From IMG/VR virus record IMGVR_UViG_3300045303_000151, positions 1 to 27,952 of that record: 27,952 bases of DNA; one strand, 5' to 3'. The notes below the pieces were generated by a model. That model worked only from the letters and a program-made list of their open reading frames with translations, ran no database searches and was not told the DNA's origin. The translations under genes and the position numbers were made by a program. Below, piece by piece: positions 6,437-13,199 of this stretch (position 1 is the first letter of the stretch; the number at the start of each line of letters is the position of its first letter). The DNA is from a virus.

Positions 6437-7179
6437 TTTGCAGTCGTTGCCTTCTTCTTGCCGATCGCAATGATCGCGCGTTGATAGTCTTTCGCCGGAA
6501 GGTCGGAGATTTTGTCTATGCCGAAGTAGTTGCAAAACGACGTATCGAAGCCGTCCGCAACAGCCGCGCACTTGTCGAAAATTTCCTGGGTCTGTTGGGC
6601 CGTGATCTTTTCACCGTCGCCGGCCGCCTTGCCGTCGTCGTCATTGCCGGCCGCCAGCCCGAGCATCTGCACCAGCGAATAGCGTTGCAAATAGGTCAGC
6701 GTCGAGCCGATCGCCTGAATCGCGTTCTTGTTGCCGCTGGTGTCGGCTGGTCCAGACAGCGTGGTTTCCTCGGCATGGCCGGCTTTGTGCGACAGGATGC
6801 AGGTGACGCTGATGCGATCGGTCTGCGTGGTGCGGAACCTGTAGCTCAAGCCATGCGCGCCGATGATCGGATCAACCACCTTGGCGATCGCGGCGAAGTC
6901 CGCATATTTCTTGGCGTTGTGGCCGGTGACGTTGCGCGTAATCGGCGGGATGTCCCGCTTCGCCGCCGCAACCGCCTCGTCGAACGCCTTGCGGGCCTGG
7001 TTGGCATCCCAGCGCTCATGCAAGGCCATCAGCTTCTCAATCATTGCGATGTCGGCGCCGGCGAGCACCGCCCGATTAAGCATGTCGAGCGGAGTGACCT
7101 GCGGCGCTGGCGGCATCGCAGCTGCGGGCCCGGGGTCGTCCGGCGGTATCACGGAAACCTTCTCAAGTTTTTCGTTCAT
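6433..7179 (-). CDS. erf: ERF-family single-strand annealing protein
   Basis: 248 aa. The central region (about 55-195) matches the ERF family: AFDEAVAAAKRDIPPI, KYADFAAIAKVVDPIIGAHG, YRFRT, and IQAIGSTLTYLQRYSLVQMLG with the typical GS..TY..RY..... core followed by DDDG. The first 30 residues are a Pro-rich tail and the C-terminal 50 residues are helical and Lys-rich. ERF proteins anneal complementary strands during recombination and genome circularisation. It is encoded immediately upstream of the YqaJ nuclease with a 4-bp overlap, as expected for functional partners. Confidence 0.95.
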   Translation of the reverse strand: MNEKLEKVSVIPPDDPGPAAAMPPAPQVTPLDMLNRAVLAGADIAMIEKLMALHERWDANQARKAFDEAVAAAKRDIPPITRNVTGHNAKKYADFAAIAKVVDPIIGAHGLSYRFRTTQTDRISVTCILSHKAGHAEETTLSGPADTSGNKNAIQAIGSTLTYLQRYSLVQMLGLAAGNDDDGKAAGDGEKITAQQTQEIFDKCAAVADGFDTSFCNYFGIDKISDLPAKDYQRAIIAIGKKKATTAK

Positions 7180-7496
7180 GGCATGTGCTTCCTTGTCGAT
7201 TGATCGGCCGGCCGCACGATTCGGTAATGTCCGCGCAGGTCTTTTCCATCACCGCTGATTCGGATTCCGATGCCGCTTTCCATCAGCATGCAGTTGATCT
7301 GGGTGACGTTGACCCGCACCGCATTTACGCTGCCGTTGCCGTTGTAGCATTTGGCGATGATGCCCAGCGTGGTGATGCCTGGATTGCGATCGATGGCATC
7401 GAAGATCTGCGCCTTCTTTGGCGGCAGATAAACACCGCCACGCTTTTGCGACGGCAATGGCTGCTTGCAGCGTGGACAGAGCGGGTACCTGCTCAC
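7176..7496 (-). CDS. Zinc-ribbon-like/winged-helix small protein
   Basis: 106 aa. It begins with a C-P-R-C pair (YPLCPRCKQPLPSQ), a half zinc knuckle, followed from about residue 25 by a winged-helix-like fold: QIFDAIDRNPGITTLGIIAK, VNVTQINCMLMESGIGIRIS and a beta-hairpin ending GHYRIV. DNA binding is likely, and its place before erf suggests a role in replication/recombination or in control of the operon. The GTG start at 7496 has AAAGGA 8-9 nt upstream, and its stop overlaps the erf ATG. Confidence 0.7.
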   Translation of the reverse strand: MSRYPLCPRCKQPLPSQKRGGVYLPPKKAQIFDAIDRNPGITTLGIIAKCYNGNGSVNAVRVNVTQINCMLMESGIGIRISGDGKDLRGHYRIVRPADQSTRKHMP

Positions 7497-7522
7497 GGAT
7501 CATTTCCTTTATTGCTTAAGTC

Positions 7523-7560
7523 AGCCACCGGGGCAAAGGGGCAGACTCACCCCGGTGGCT
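7523..7560. other. 11-bp perfect hairpin inside the early operon
   Basis: AGCCACCGGGG (7523-7533) pairs with CCCCGGTGGCT (7550-7560) around a 16-nt loop. On the transcribed strand it begins directly after the stop codon of the 260-aa protein and lies about 27 nt before the next gene's GTG. No U-tract follows. It is probably an mRNA-processing, stability or attenuation element rather than a strong terminator. Confidence 0.55.
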
Positions 7561-8343
7561 TCATCCGCGCGTGATGGTGGGGACCGCTGCGCGCGGAATT
7601 CGGTATTTGCTTTTGACGATTTTTTGCAGGAGAGCGGGCGTAGGTGGATTGCCGTGCAATATGTCATGCACCACGCAATTGATTTGATCTGAAGCGGCTT
7701 CGGGGCCGATGTCGAGCCGAATGAGATGGGTTAGGTATTCAATTGCGGCCAAACGTTCGGACGTGGACAGCCTGCAAGCAATATTTAGCAGCTGGTCGAG
7801 CGATGTCGGTTTTTTCCGGAAGCCTGCTTTGATGGCGGCGGCATTGGCAGACAGCTCGCCAGCGCAGACCCTGTCGAACAGCTCTTTGTCCTCGCGCTTC
7901 AGCCGGTCGAGCGTGTAGGCGAGGTCATTGCCGCGCTTTGGTTCAATAGTTACATTGTCACTATTGATTTTGGCTTGCTCCGATTTCTGGTCCCCGCCGG
8001 GTTTACGCGTGATCGCCGCTCGGTACATGCGTAGCGCATCGACATCGCCGCTCTTTTTCACCAGCGCCTCAACATATTTCGGCTCCCAACCGCACCCGCC
8101 TTCGTGCTTACTGGTGGTGATGAGTTCCCGAAACGATTTGAACTCGTAGAGCTTCATATTCAGCCAGAATTCGCGCCATGCCTCGGTTTCAATCACCTTG
8201 CGCACAGCCTGTGGAACGTGATTGAGATTGCACATTTCCACAGCCCGGCGCATCGCTTCGACGTCGTGGCCAAGCCAATTCAGTTTCTTTTTCTTAAGCG
8301 GCGGAACCGGATTGTCCGCCTTCATCACGACAAGGCCCATCAC
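7561..8343 (-). CDS. Conserved-type hypothetical protein
   Basis: 260 aa. A Lys-rich N-terminus (KKKKLNWLG) is followed by two helical regions. The middle segment (about 120-190) has a pattern I know from uncharacterised bacterial and phage proteins: GGDQKSEQ, then NDLAYTLDRLKREDKELFDRV, then CAGELSANAAAIKAGFRKKP. The last resembles a helix-turn-helix, so DNA binding is possible. The GTG start at 8343 overlaps the helicase stop (GTGA); an ATG follows at 8340. The gene is followed by the hairpin at 7523-7560. Function unknown, but it sits in the replication block. Confidence 0.7.
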   Translation of the reverse strand: MMGLVVMKADNPVPPLKKKKLNWLGHDVEAMRRAVEMCNLNHVPQAVRKVIETEAWREFWLNMKLYEFKSFRELITTSKHEGGCGWEPKYVEALVKKSGDVDALRMYRAAITRKPGGDQKSEQAKINSDNVTIEPKRGNDLAYTLDRLKREDKELFDRVCAGELSANAAAIKAGFRKKPTSLDQLLNIACRLSTSERLAAIEYLTHLIRLDIGPEAASDQINCVVHDILHGNPPTPALLQKIVKSKYRIPRAAVPTITRG

Positions 8344-10922
8344 GCAACTCCAACGTCACTCTCATTGATTTCATTATCGTAGATCGCCGATGTTGATCCG
8401 ATCCCGCCCATCCAGATCATTAGGTTCTTGGCGAGCCTTTTAATGCGCAACCGGGTTTGCGGCGCGATCAATTGATAATGATACCCAGGACGGTCCATAG
8501 GCCCATCATTGCGACAGGGTTCGGGCCCCACGATTGAGATCCATTTGCCTGACGGATCCTTGATGACCATGCCTGCAACGATCGCTGTCGCCTTGTAGAC
8601 AGCGGCGGACAGTTTGCTGATCTGGGTATAGTCGAGCAGGCCACGCTCTCGTAATTCATTGTACATCTCGGTGCGCAAATCAGTCAGGATGCCGGGCTGA
8701 CCACCCTCCTCTTGCAACCGCCGGATCTTAGAGACCTGTCGAAATAGCCGCACATCCTCGCGCCGTTTGGTAATTGCAACCATCTGGCGCAGCTTCTCGT
8801 CGGTTCGAATCTCGCTTGCCCATGCATTGTCGATGTCATCCGAATTGATGATGAAGCTGGCAAGCTCCTCGATGGAATAGGCGTCGGCTTTTTTTGGCTC
8901 TTCCTGACACACCGGACGGATGATGTGCTCCAGCGGCACGTCAAGGCTAATCATCTCCCTGCGATATTTTTCATCCGTCAGCACACTCTTCGAATGCGTC
9001 TTGGCAGACTCGATCCAATCCTCCGACTGGGCATTAATGCCACCGACATCTCGAATAATGGCACCAATTTCCTCCTCGGTCGGTTGCCGCCCCTGCGCGC
9101 AGATTTTTCCCAATTCGCTATCAATTTGAAGTTGGTCCATCATGGTGAACGGCGAAGTCGGATCTTGCGGCGGCTTCTCCTCAGTGCGGCTGCGACCTTC
9201 AAGAATATCGATCCAGTGATATAGCTTGGCCGCTTCAATCTTCTGATCCATGTGAGCGACGAAATCCCACGCCTTCTGGATCGCACCAACCATATCGATG
9301 ATCTCGTTCGGGAAATACCAGCGCGGATGACAGAACTCGTCGAATTCATCTCGTTTATGCATCGGCACCAGATGCAGCGGCAACCGTGCCAACCGCCCCA
9401 ATGTCTGCACCTGTTCCTTCACCGAATTGCTGCGCTTCAAATCGACCACGAAAGTTAGCGGCCAATTATTCATGCCGCGCACGCCGATATCGACAAGAAA
9501 GATGATGCGCTTGCAATCGGAAGTGCAGCGCCCTAGCAGCCCCGGACGCTTCGCCAGCATGAACGGATTGACGAAGTCGCTCGATTTATGAAACAGCCGG
9601 GTTTCTTCCCTTGGGATTTTTCGACCGCGCTTTTTAGCCATCTCCGTCGCGTCAGAGATTCCGTAGGTTGCGCTCCAGCCGTCTTCGGCAGAATAGCCCT
9701 CGCGCGCCAACTCGATATTGGTCAACTCGCACAGATCAACAGCCTCCTCGCGCGTGCTGCAGTAAACCGCGATGTGCGGGCTATACCAGTGATCCGGCCA
9801 CGCCAGTTTCATCCGCTGCTCCAACTCGGATGCATCCTTGACGGCAGCGCGAATCGCCGCCATCGCACCAATAAGCGAATGTTTTTCGCCATGCTGACCT
9901 TCGCCGCGCACTTCGACGGCTCGTTCCCAGCGCGTGTAGCCGTCATGCGTGATCGGTTGAATGAAATGCCGGATTTTGGCGTCCTGCCACGACAACAGCG
10001 GACGAAGACAATGGTCCTTCGCATAAACTGATGCGTGACTGGCCACACTGGCGAGTGCAAAGAACTTCCGCAGAAAGTCTCCTTTGGCGTCAAGGTTGGC
10101 AGCGGTTAGACCAAACTTGAGTGCGTGCGGAGCCAGCCGCACCAGACGCTCAGTGGCGTCCACCGCAAAGTCGCACTCGTCCCAGATAATTGTGTCGAAC
10201 GGTTCAAGGATTTTCAGTACCTGTTCATCGGTGCGCCGCGCATTCTTCTTGCCCCACAGCGCCTGCGGACAGGAGATGGTGACGTCATGATATCCGGGGC
10301 CACGCTCAAGATCGCCGGTCTCATCGCAAATCTGAACTTCCGGTTCGATCTCGCGCAATTTGAATTTGGTGATCTCGGTTTTCAGCTCATGCAGTAACTG
10401 CCTGCACAGATCACGCTCATGGACAAACCAGAGCACGCGCTTAGGACGCGGCGCATTCTTGAGACGGTTTCGAACCTCATGGCAAATGGTAAAAAGGGAG
10501 GCGACCATTAGCAAGGTCTTGCCTGCGCCACAGGTCAATGCAAACAGCGAAACGCTTTCGAGCAGCTTCAGCCGCAATCCGCCAACAAACAAATCGCCGT
10601 AGACTTTGATGGTGCCGGGTCCAGCTTCATGCTGCTGCCCGCGCAATCTGGTCAGATCGTAATTGCCGTCGAAATAGCCCTTCTCCTCCCACTTCGGATC
10701 GTGTGTCATGCCTCTTTCCCTGTTGTAGCGTTTACAGACCAGCCGGGTGTTGGCGAGGCTGGTCTCGCCGCCAAGTCCGCGAGAATGTATGTGATCGACC
10801 TCGAGTTCGCTGTCGCATTTGGAAGCGCAGCGCACCTCGCACTCAGAGCCGGACCTCGACAGCAACGCCATCCAAATTTCCAGGCTCATGTCGGCGGGCT
10901 TATGCGGCAGTTTCCAATTCAT
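8340..10922 (-). CDS. HNH nuclease-SF2 helicase fusion
   Basis: 860 aa. The N-terminal 20-70 is an HNH-like domain: C28, C32, C36, D43-H44 (VDHIHSRGLGG), N58, C63, N67. From about 105 a superfamily 2 helicase follows: Walker A GAGKT (132-136), motif II DECD (248-251), motif III GLTAAN (271-276), a domain-2 strand IAVYCST (384-390) and motif VI QTLGRLAR (506-513). The C-terminal 300 residues are helical and unassigned. A phage helicase of this kind (compare UvsW or RAD25-like enzymes) could open origins or drive branch migration. It is the largest early gene and lies 9 nt behind the preceding gene. Whether the HNH part is an active nuclease or only a DNA-binding zinc module is not decided by reading. 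Confidence 0.88.
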   Translation of the reverse strand: MNWKLPHKPADMSLEIWMALLSRSGSECEVRCASKCDSELEVDHIHSRGLGGETSLANTRLVCKRYNRERGMTHDPKWEEKGYFDGNYDLTRLRGQQHEAGPGTIKVYGDLFVGGLRLKLLESVSLFALTCGAGKTLLMVASLFTICHEVRNRLKNAPRPKRVLWFVHERDLCRQLLHELKTEITKFKLREIEPEVQICDETGDLERGPGYHDVTISCPQALWGKKNARRTDEQVLKILEPFDTIIWDECDFAVDATERLVRLAPHALKFGLTAANLDAKGDFLRKFFALASVASHASVYAKDHCLRPLLSWQDAKIRHFIQPITHDGYTRWERAVEVRGEGQHGEKHSLIGAMAAIRAAVKDASELEQRMKLAWPDHWYSPHIAVYCSTREEAVDLCELTNIELAREGYSAEDGWSATYGISDATEMAKKRGRKIPREETRLFHKSSDFVNPFMLAKRPGLLGRCTSDCKRIIFLVDIGVRGMNNWPLTFVVDLKRSNSVKEQVQTLGRLARLPLHLVPMHKRDEFDEFCHPRWYFPNEIIDMVGAIQKAWDFVAHMDQKIEAAKLYHWIDILEGRSRTEEKPPQDPTSPFTMMDQLQIDSELGKICAQGRQPTEEEIGAIIRDVGGINAQSEDWIESAKTHSKSVLTDEKYRREMISLDVPLEHIIRPVCQEEPKKADAYSIEELASFIINSDDIDNAWASEIRTDEKLRQMVAITKRREDVRLFRQVSKIRRLQEEGGQPGILTDLRTEMYNELRERGLLDYTQISKLSAAVYKATAIVAGMVIKDPSGKWISIVGPEPCRNDGPMDRPGYHYQLIAPQTRLRIKRLAKNLMIWMGGIGSTSAIYDNEINESDVGVA

Positions 10923-10931
10923 AACCGCGAC

Positions 10932-11270
10932 CTATTCCTCACCCTCTCCCACCAAACCCTTAACCGCCACCACCACAGCGTTATCAGGCCCGGTAACTTC
11001 TTCGAGTTTTCCGTTTTCATTCTGCAAAATCCGCATCTGGCGTTCTCGTTCGGCCTGATAGCCAGTCTTCAGCCTCATGTACGGAGTTACGCTGATGTCT
11101 TTCAGGATCGACCGGCGATAGCGCAAACGCCACAGTAGCCAGTAATCGATGCCGTAATCCCGCTCAATCGAACGCATTGCGTTTTCAATGTCACCGGGAC
11201 CACGCGCGCGCATTCGTGTGAGCCTCTTGCTCCACTCCGCGGCTTGATCGAGATAGGTCGCGTCAGACAT
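10932..11270 (-). CDS. Hypothetical early protein
   Basis: 112 aa. A charged helical N-terminus (DQAAEWSKRLTRMRARGPGD) is followed by IENAMRSIERDYGIDYWLLW, an Arg-rich turn and a Glu-rich C-terminus. The Trp/Arg-rich centre suggests nucleic-acid contact. No family recognised. The ATG at 11270 was chosen because the longer version from 11363 adds a hydrophobic leader read from a noncoding gap. Between this gene and the Cro-like gene, 11271-11403 holds no gene I can support. Confidence 0.6.
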   Translation of the reverse strand: MSDATYLDQAAEWSKRLTRMRARGPGDIENAMRSIERDYGIDYWLLWRLRYRRSILKDISVTPYMRLKTGYQAERERQMRILQNENGKLEEVTGPDNAVVVAVKGLVGEGEE

Positions 11271-11403
11271 TTGATTTTTCGCCCAAAGATTTTTGCGCAC
11301 TTGCAAACCCTCATGCTGTTGAGTGAACGGCAGGAGGAGGAGCACTAGGAGAGACACGAACACCCAGGCAGGAACCGCGCGGCGGCAACCGCGCGGAGGA
11401 AGA

Positions 11404-11637
11404 TCAAGACACAGTTTCGGAAGATCGTACCGCTAACTCGACGAGAGTTTCGGCCCTGACTTTTGACTTGAACGCAATCTCAGTCTCCAGAATCGGCGAC
11501 CACCATTCGGCAGGGACGTTATTGCGCTGCCACCACTTTGAGACAGCGGACGCCTTAGCGCCGATGTCAGACGCCATCGCCTCTCTGGTTTTCCAGAGCT
11601 CGATCAGTTCGCGGAACGAATTGATCTGCGGTGCCAT
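11404..11637 (-). CDS. Cro-like helix-turn-helix regulator
   Basis: 77 aa. Residues 8-45 form a compact helix-turn-helix: FRELIELWKTREAMASDIGA, KASAVSKWWQRNNVPAEWW, as in Cro-type proteins that read an operator as dimers. It is the first gene of the leftward operon and diverges from a CI-like gene, with three copies of AGGAC-N5-GTCCT between them. The ATG at 11637 was chosen because the upstream in-frame start at 11715 would run through the promoter and operators. The predicted transcript starts at or next to the ATG, so the message may be leaderless. Its operator specificity is inferred from position only. Confidence 0.8.
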   Translation of the reverse strand: MAPQINSFRELIELWKTREAMASDIGAKASAVSKWWQRNNVPAEWWSPILETEIAFKSKVRAETLVELAVRSSETVS

Positions 11638-11643
11638 ACCGCC

Positions 11644-11673
11644 GTTATAGGACTGTTGGTCCTTAAAACGCAA
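11644..11673 (-). promoter_or_regulatory. Leftward early promoter (PL/PR-like)
   Basis: On the minus strand, TTGCGT (11673-11668), an 18-nt spacer and TATAAC (11649-11644) precede the Cro-like gene. Operator O1 fills the spacer and O2 abuts the -35 box. The layout is the same as at the rightward promoter (12085-12114). Confidence 0.65.
11649..11663. promoter_or_regulatory. Operator O1
   Basis: AGGACTGTTGGTCCT, perfect 5-bp inverted arms with a 5-nt centre, lying between the -35 and -10 boxes of the leftward promoter. Confidence 0.7.
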
Positions 11674-11687
11674 GGCCCTTCTGTCCT
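11673..11687. promoter_or_regulatory. Operator O2 (one mismatch)
   Basis: AGGCCCTTCTGTCCT, one mismatch to AGGAC-N5-GTCCT. Its centre is 24 bp from that of O1. It touches the -35 box of the leftward promoter by one base. Confidence 0.6.
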
Positions 11688-11706
11688 TGGACGAAAAATT
11701 TCCTAT

Positions 11707-11721
11707 AGGACACACTGTCCG
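11707..11721. promoter_or_regulatory. Operator O3 (one mismatch) at the cI-like promoter
   Basis: AGGACACACTGTCCG, one mismatch to the consensus. It overlaps the palindrome TCCTATAGGA (11701-11710), whose TATAGG may serve as the -10 box of the rightward repressor gene, and it ends one base before the ATG at 11723. The position suggests autoregulation. Confidence 0.6.
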
Positions 11722-11722
11722 T

Positions 11723-11995
11723 ATGGCTGGTTCAAAGACAGAAGCTCAATACAAACAGGCCTTTATCGCTCGCGTGAGAGCCGCACGGAACTCGGCTGAT
11801 ATGACACAGCAACAAATCGCTGATGCCCTTGGCATGCCACAAGACAAGTACAAGCAATATGAAACCCGCACTCTGCTCCCTCATCACCTGATAGGCCGGT
11901 TTTGTATCATTACCCGAGCTGACCCTGAGTGGCTTGTAACTGGCCGAGGTCAGAAGCCGCTAAAGTCTCTGCCTGTCGCCCGATCTTACTCATAG
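11723..11995 (+). CDS. CI-like XRE-family repressor, single domain
   Basis: 90 aa. Residues 12-60 are an XRE/CI helix-turn-helix: FIARVRAARNSADMTQQQIADALG with recognition helix MPQDKYKQYETR, then LPHHLIGRFCIITRADPEWL, typical of phage repressors. There is no C-terminal peptidase domain of LexA/CI type, so induction would not work by RecA-stimulated self-cleavage. The ATG at 11723 lies directly after operator O3; a start at 11687 would read through the operators. It diverges from the Cro-like gene. It is probably the immunity repressor, although Cro and CI roles could be exchanged. Confidence 0.8.
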   Translation: MAGSKTEAQYKQAFIARVRAARNSADMTQQQIADALGMPQDKYKQYETRTLLPHHLIGRFCIITRADPEWLVTGRGQKPLKSLPVARSYS

Positions 11996-12070
11996 CTCCT
12001 TTTAAATCACCTTCCGTGCCAATCGGTGCGCGAGGGCTTTTTCTCGTCCTAAAATCCTTCTTCGAAGCTT

Positions 12071-12085
12071 AGGACCAATGGTCCT
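12071..12085. promoter_or_regulatory. Operator O4
   Basis: AGGACCAATGGTCCT, a perfect match to AGGAC-N5-GTCCT, upstream of the rightward promoter. It shares its last base with the -35 box. A half-site GTCCT lies at 12046-12050. Confidence 0.7.
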
Positions 12086-12114
12086 TGACATTTAAGGACT
12101 GATAGTCCTAGTTT
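12085..12114 (+). promoter_or_regulatory. Rightward promoter
   Basis: A consensus -35 TTGACA (12085-12090), an 18-nt spacer and a weak -10 TAGTTT (12109-12114). O5 fills the spacer and O4 abuts the -35 box, so a bound repressor should block it. It would drive the gcrA-like gene and the small-gene array, with a start near 12121. The stretch 11996-12070 holds only the end of the repressor message and a GGGCTTTTT run without a convincing stem. Confidence 0.6.
12095..12109. promoter_or_regulatory. Operator O5
   Basis: AGGACTGATAGTCCT, a perfect match to AGGAC-N5-GTCCT inside the -35/-10 spacer of the rightward promoter, 24 bp (centre to centre) from O4. Confidence 0.7.
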
Positions 12115-12168
12115 CTCCCCATCGAGACACCAGATGGGGGGCCGCATCACATCATCTATCGAAGGCAC

Positions 12169-12258
12169 GGAAAGCGGGCCCTTCGGAGAAACACGAAGGG
12201 CCCCGCTTTCCCACACTTCAGGCTCAAGGCGCACCCTTCTGAGTTCTCCGAAGGGTGC
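12169..12258 (+). promoter_or_regulatory. Structured leader with two alternative hairpins
   Basis: Hairpin 1 pairs 12169-12185 with 12194-12211 (17-bp stem, one bulged base, 8-nt loop). Hairpin 2 pairs GCACCCTTC (12231-12239) with GAAGGGTGC (12250-12258). CCCTTCGGAGAA (12179-12190) is also perfectly complementary to TTCTCCGAAGGG (12244-12255), so a different fold is possible. It lies in the untranslated leader before the gcrA-like gene. Neither hairpin has a U-tract. Attenuation or riboregulation is inferred. Confidence 0.5.
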
Positions 12259-12305
12259 CGATTCCGCCAAACTTCGGGATATCAACACAACGGGGACTGC
12301 ATCAC

Positions 12306-12542
12306 ATGACCAGCATCGCAACAACGAGCCGGATTTCGCTGGCCCGCGACGCCGTCTGGGAAGCCCTCCACACTTGCGTCGTGGACGAGGAGGCGCGGCG
12401 GCTGCTACGGCAGGCGCTGCGCCTGATGCGCCGGAACCGGAAAGGGAGGCGGAATGCGGCGTTGGACTTCGGAAAAGACGGATCTGGTGCGCGAGCTCTA
12501 CCCGACGCACTCGGCGTCGGTCATCGCGCTGAAGATCAATGA
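12306..12542 (+). CDS. Small hypothetical protein overlapping gcrA-like gene
   Basis: 78 aa. The N-terminal 55 residues are helical with the look of a real protein (SLARDAVWEALHTCVVDEEA, then RRLLRQALRLMRRNRKGRR). The last 25 residues are read in the frame offset from the gcrA-like gene and look unstructured. The ATG at 12306 has GGGGA about 9 nt upstream. It overlaps the next gene by 89 bp, which is unusual in this tightly but minimally overlapping operon, so confidence is moderate. Function unknown. Confidence 0.45.
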   Translation: MTSIATTSRISLARDAVWEALHTCVVDEEARRLLRQALRLMRRNRKGRRNAALDFGKDGSGARALPDALGVGHRAEDQ

Positions 12543-12948
12543 GAGGTTCGGTGGGGCCTATACCCGCAACAGCATCATGGGCGTGATCTTCCGCCACAAA
12601 CTGAAAAAGGGCGGCATGGGCAGTCATCCGCTGCACCAGCTGGTTCAGAAAAGGCCACCACGCAAAATGAAATTCAAGCCGAAGCCTGAATGGAAGCCGC
12701 CGCCATACATCGGCCCGCGCCCGCGCGGCATCCAGTGCCCTTGCCAGGTCGTCGACCTCGAGCAGTACAATTGCCACTGGCCGGTCGGCGATCCGCGCGA
12801 GCCTAACTTCTACTTCTGCGGCGCCGTGGTGGTGCCCGACCAGCAGTACTGCCCGACGCATTATGCCATGGCCTATGCAAGATCGCAGGAGAGATTTTTG
12901 TCGCCGATAATCGGCGTGGATCGAAACCTGAAGAGAGAAGCGGTATGA
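12454..12948 (+). CDS. GcrA-family transcription regulator
   Basis: 164 aa. The N-terminal 1-52 is the GcrA DNA-binding domain: RRWTSEKTDLVRELYPTHSA, SVIALKINERFGG, TRNSIMGVIFRHKL. The C-terminus keeps the family's RNA-polymerase-sigma-binding signature: C107-H-W-P-V-G-D-P, FYFCG (120-124) and C133-x2-H136. In Alphaproteobacteria GcrA acts with sigma-70 and CcrM methylation (GANTC) to control cell-cycle genes. A phage copy could redirect host promoters or serve phage ones. The middle 55-95 is a Lys/Pro-rich linker, as in the family. The ATG at 12454 has a strong GGGAGG site. It is the first clear gene of the rightward operon and overlaps the next gene by 4 bp. Confidence 0.9.
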   Translation: MRRWTSEKTDLVRELYPTHSASVIALKINERFGGAYTRNSIMGVIFRHKLKKGGMGSHPLHQLVQKRPPRKMKFKPKPEWKPPPYIGPRPRGIQCPCQVVDLEQYNCHWPVGDPREPNFYFCGAVVVPDQQYCPTHYAMAYARSQERFLSPIIGVDRNLKREAV

Positions 12949-13199
12949 CTTACGACGAACATTGCAAGCTGCTCGACGTGCTGGCCGAACAAGGCCTGGC
13001 CGCGCTCGATCGCGCCGACGAGGACGCCGCGCTACTCTATGTCACCGCGCTGATCGACTACGTGCTCCAGCACGGCGATGAGTTGCGCCGCGACGCACCG
13101 CCCATCGACCAGACGAAACTGCAGGAAATGAAACGGCTGTTCCGGCCAATCCTGCAGGCGATCGAACAGCGGCTTGGACCGCGAAAGACATGGCAGTAA
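12945..13199 (+). CDS. Small helical hypothetical protein
   Basis: 84 aa, acidic and all-helical (LAALDRADEDAALLYVTALI, then a Lys/Arg-rich C-terminal helix). No recognised family. It starts with ATG overlapping the gcrA-like stop (ATGA), so translation is coupled to the regulator. It also overlaps the next gene's start at 13190 by 10 bp. Confidence 0.65.
   Translation: MTYDEHCKLLDVLAEQGLAALDRADEDAALLYVTALIDYVLQHGDELRRDAPPIDQTKLQEMKRLFRPILQAIEQRLGPRKTWQ

Noticed and set aside
6349-7203. Plus-strand open frame of 284 codons
   Set aside because: Antisense to erf and yqaJ, both confidently recognised. Similar long antisense frames at 4090-4788, 17141-17851, 20047-20775 and 27128-27856 were rejected for the same reason.
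11996-12050. Rho-independent terminator after the CI-like gene
   Set aside because: A GGGCTTTTT run is present at about 12034-12042, but no matching G+C-rich stem of convincing length was found before it.
12049-12861. Minus-strand open frame of 270 codons opposite the operators and the gcrA-like gene
   Set aside because: It runs antisense to a clear GcrA-family gene and through the operators and leader hairpins, and its composition is Arg/Pro/Ala-rich without a domain. It is a product of high G+C codon structure.
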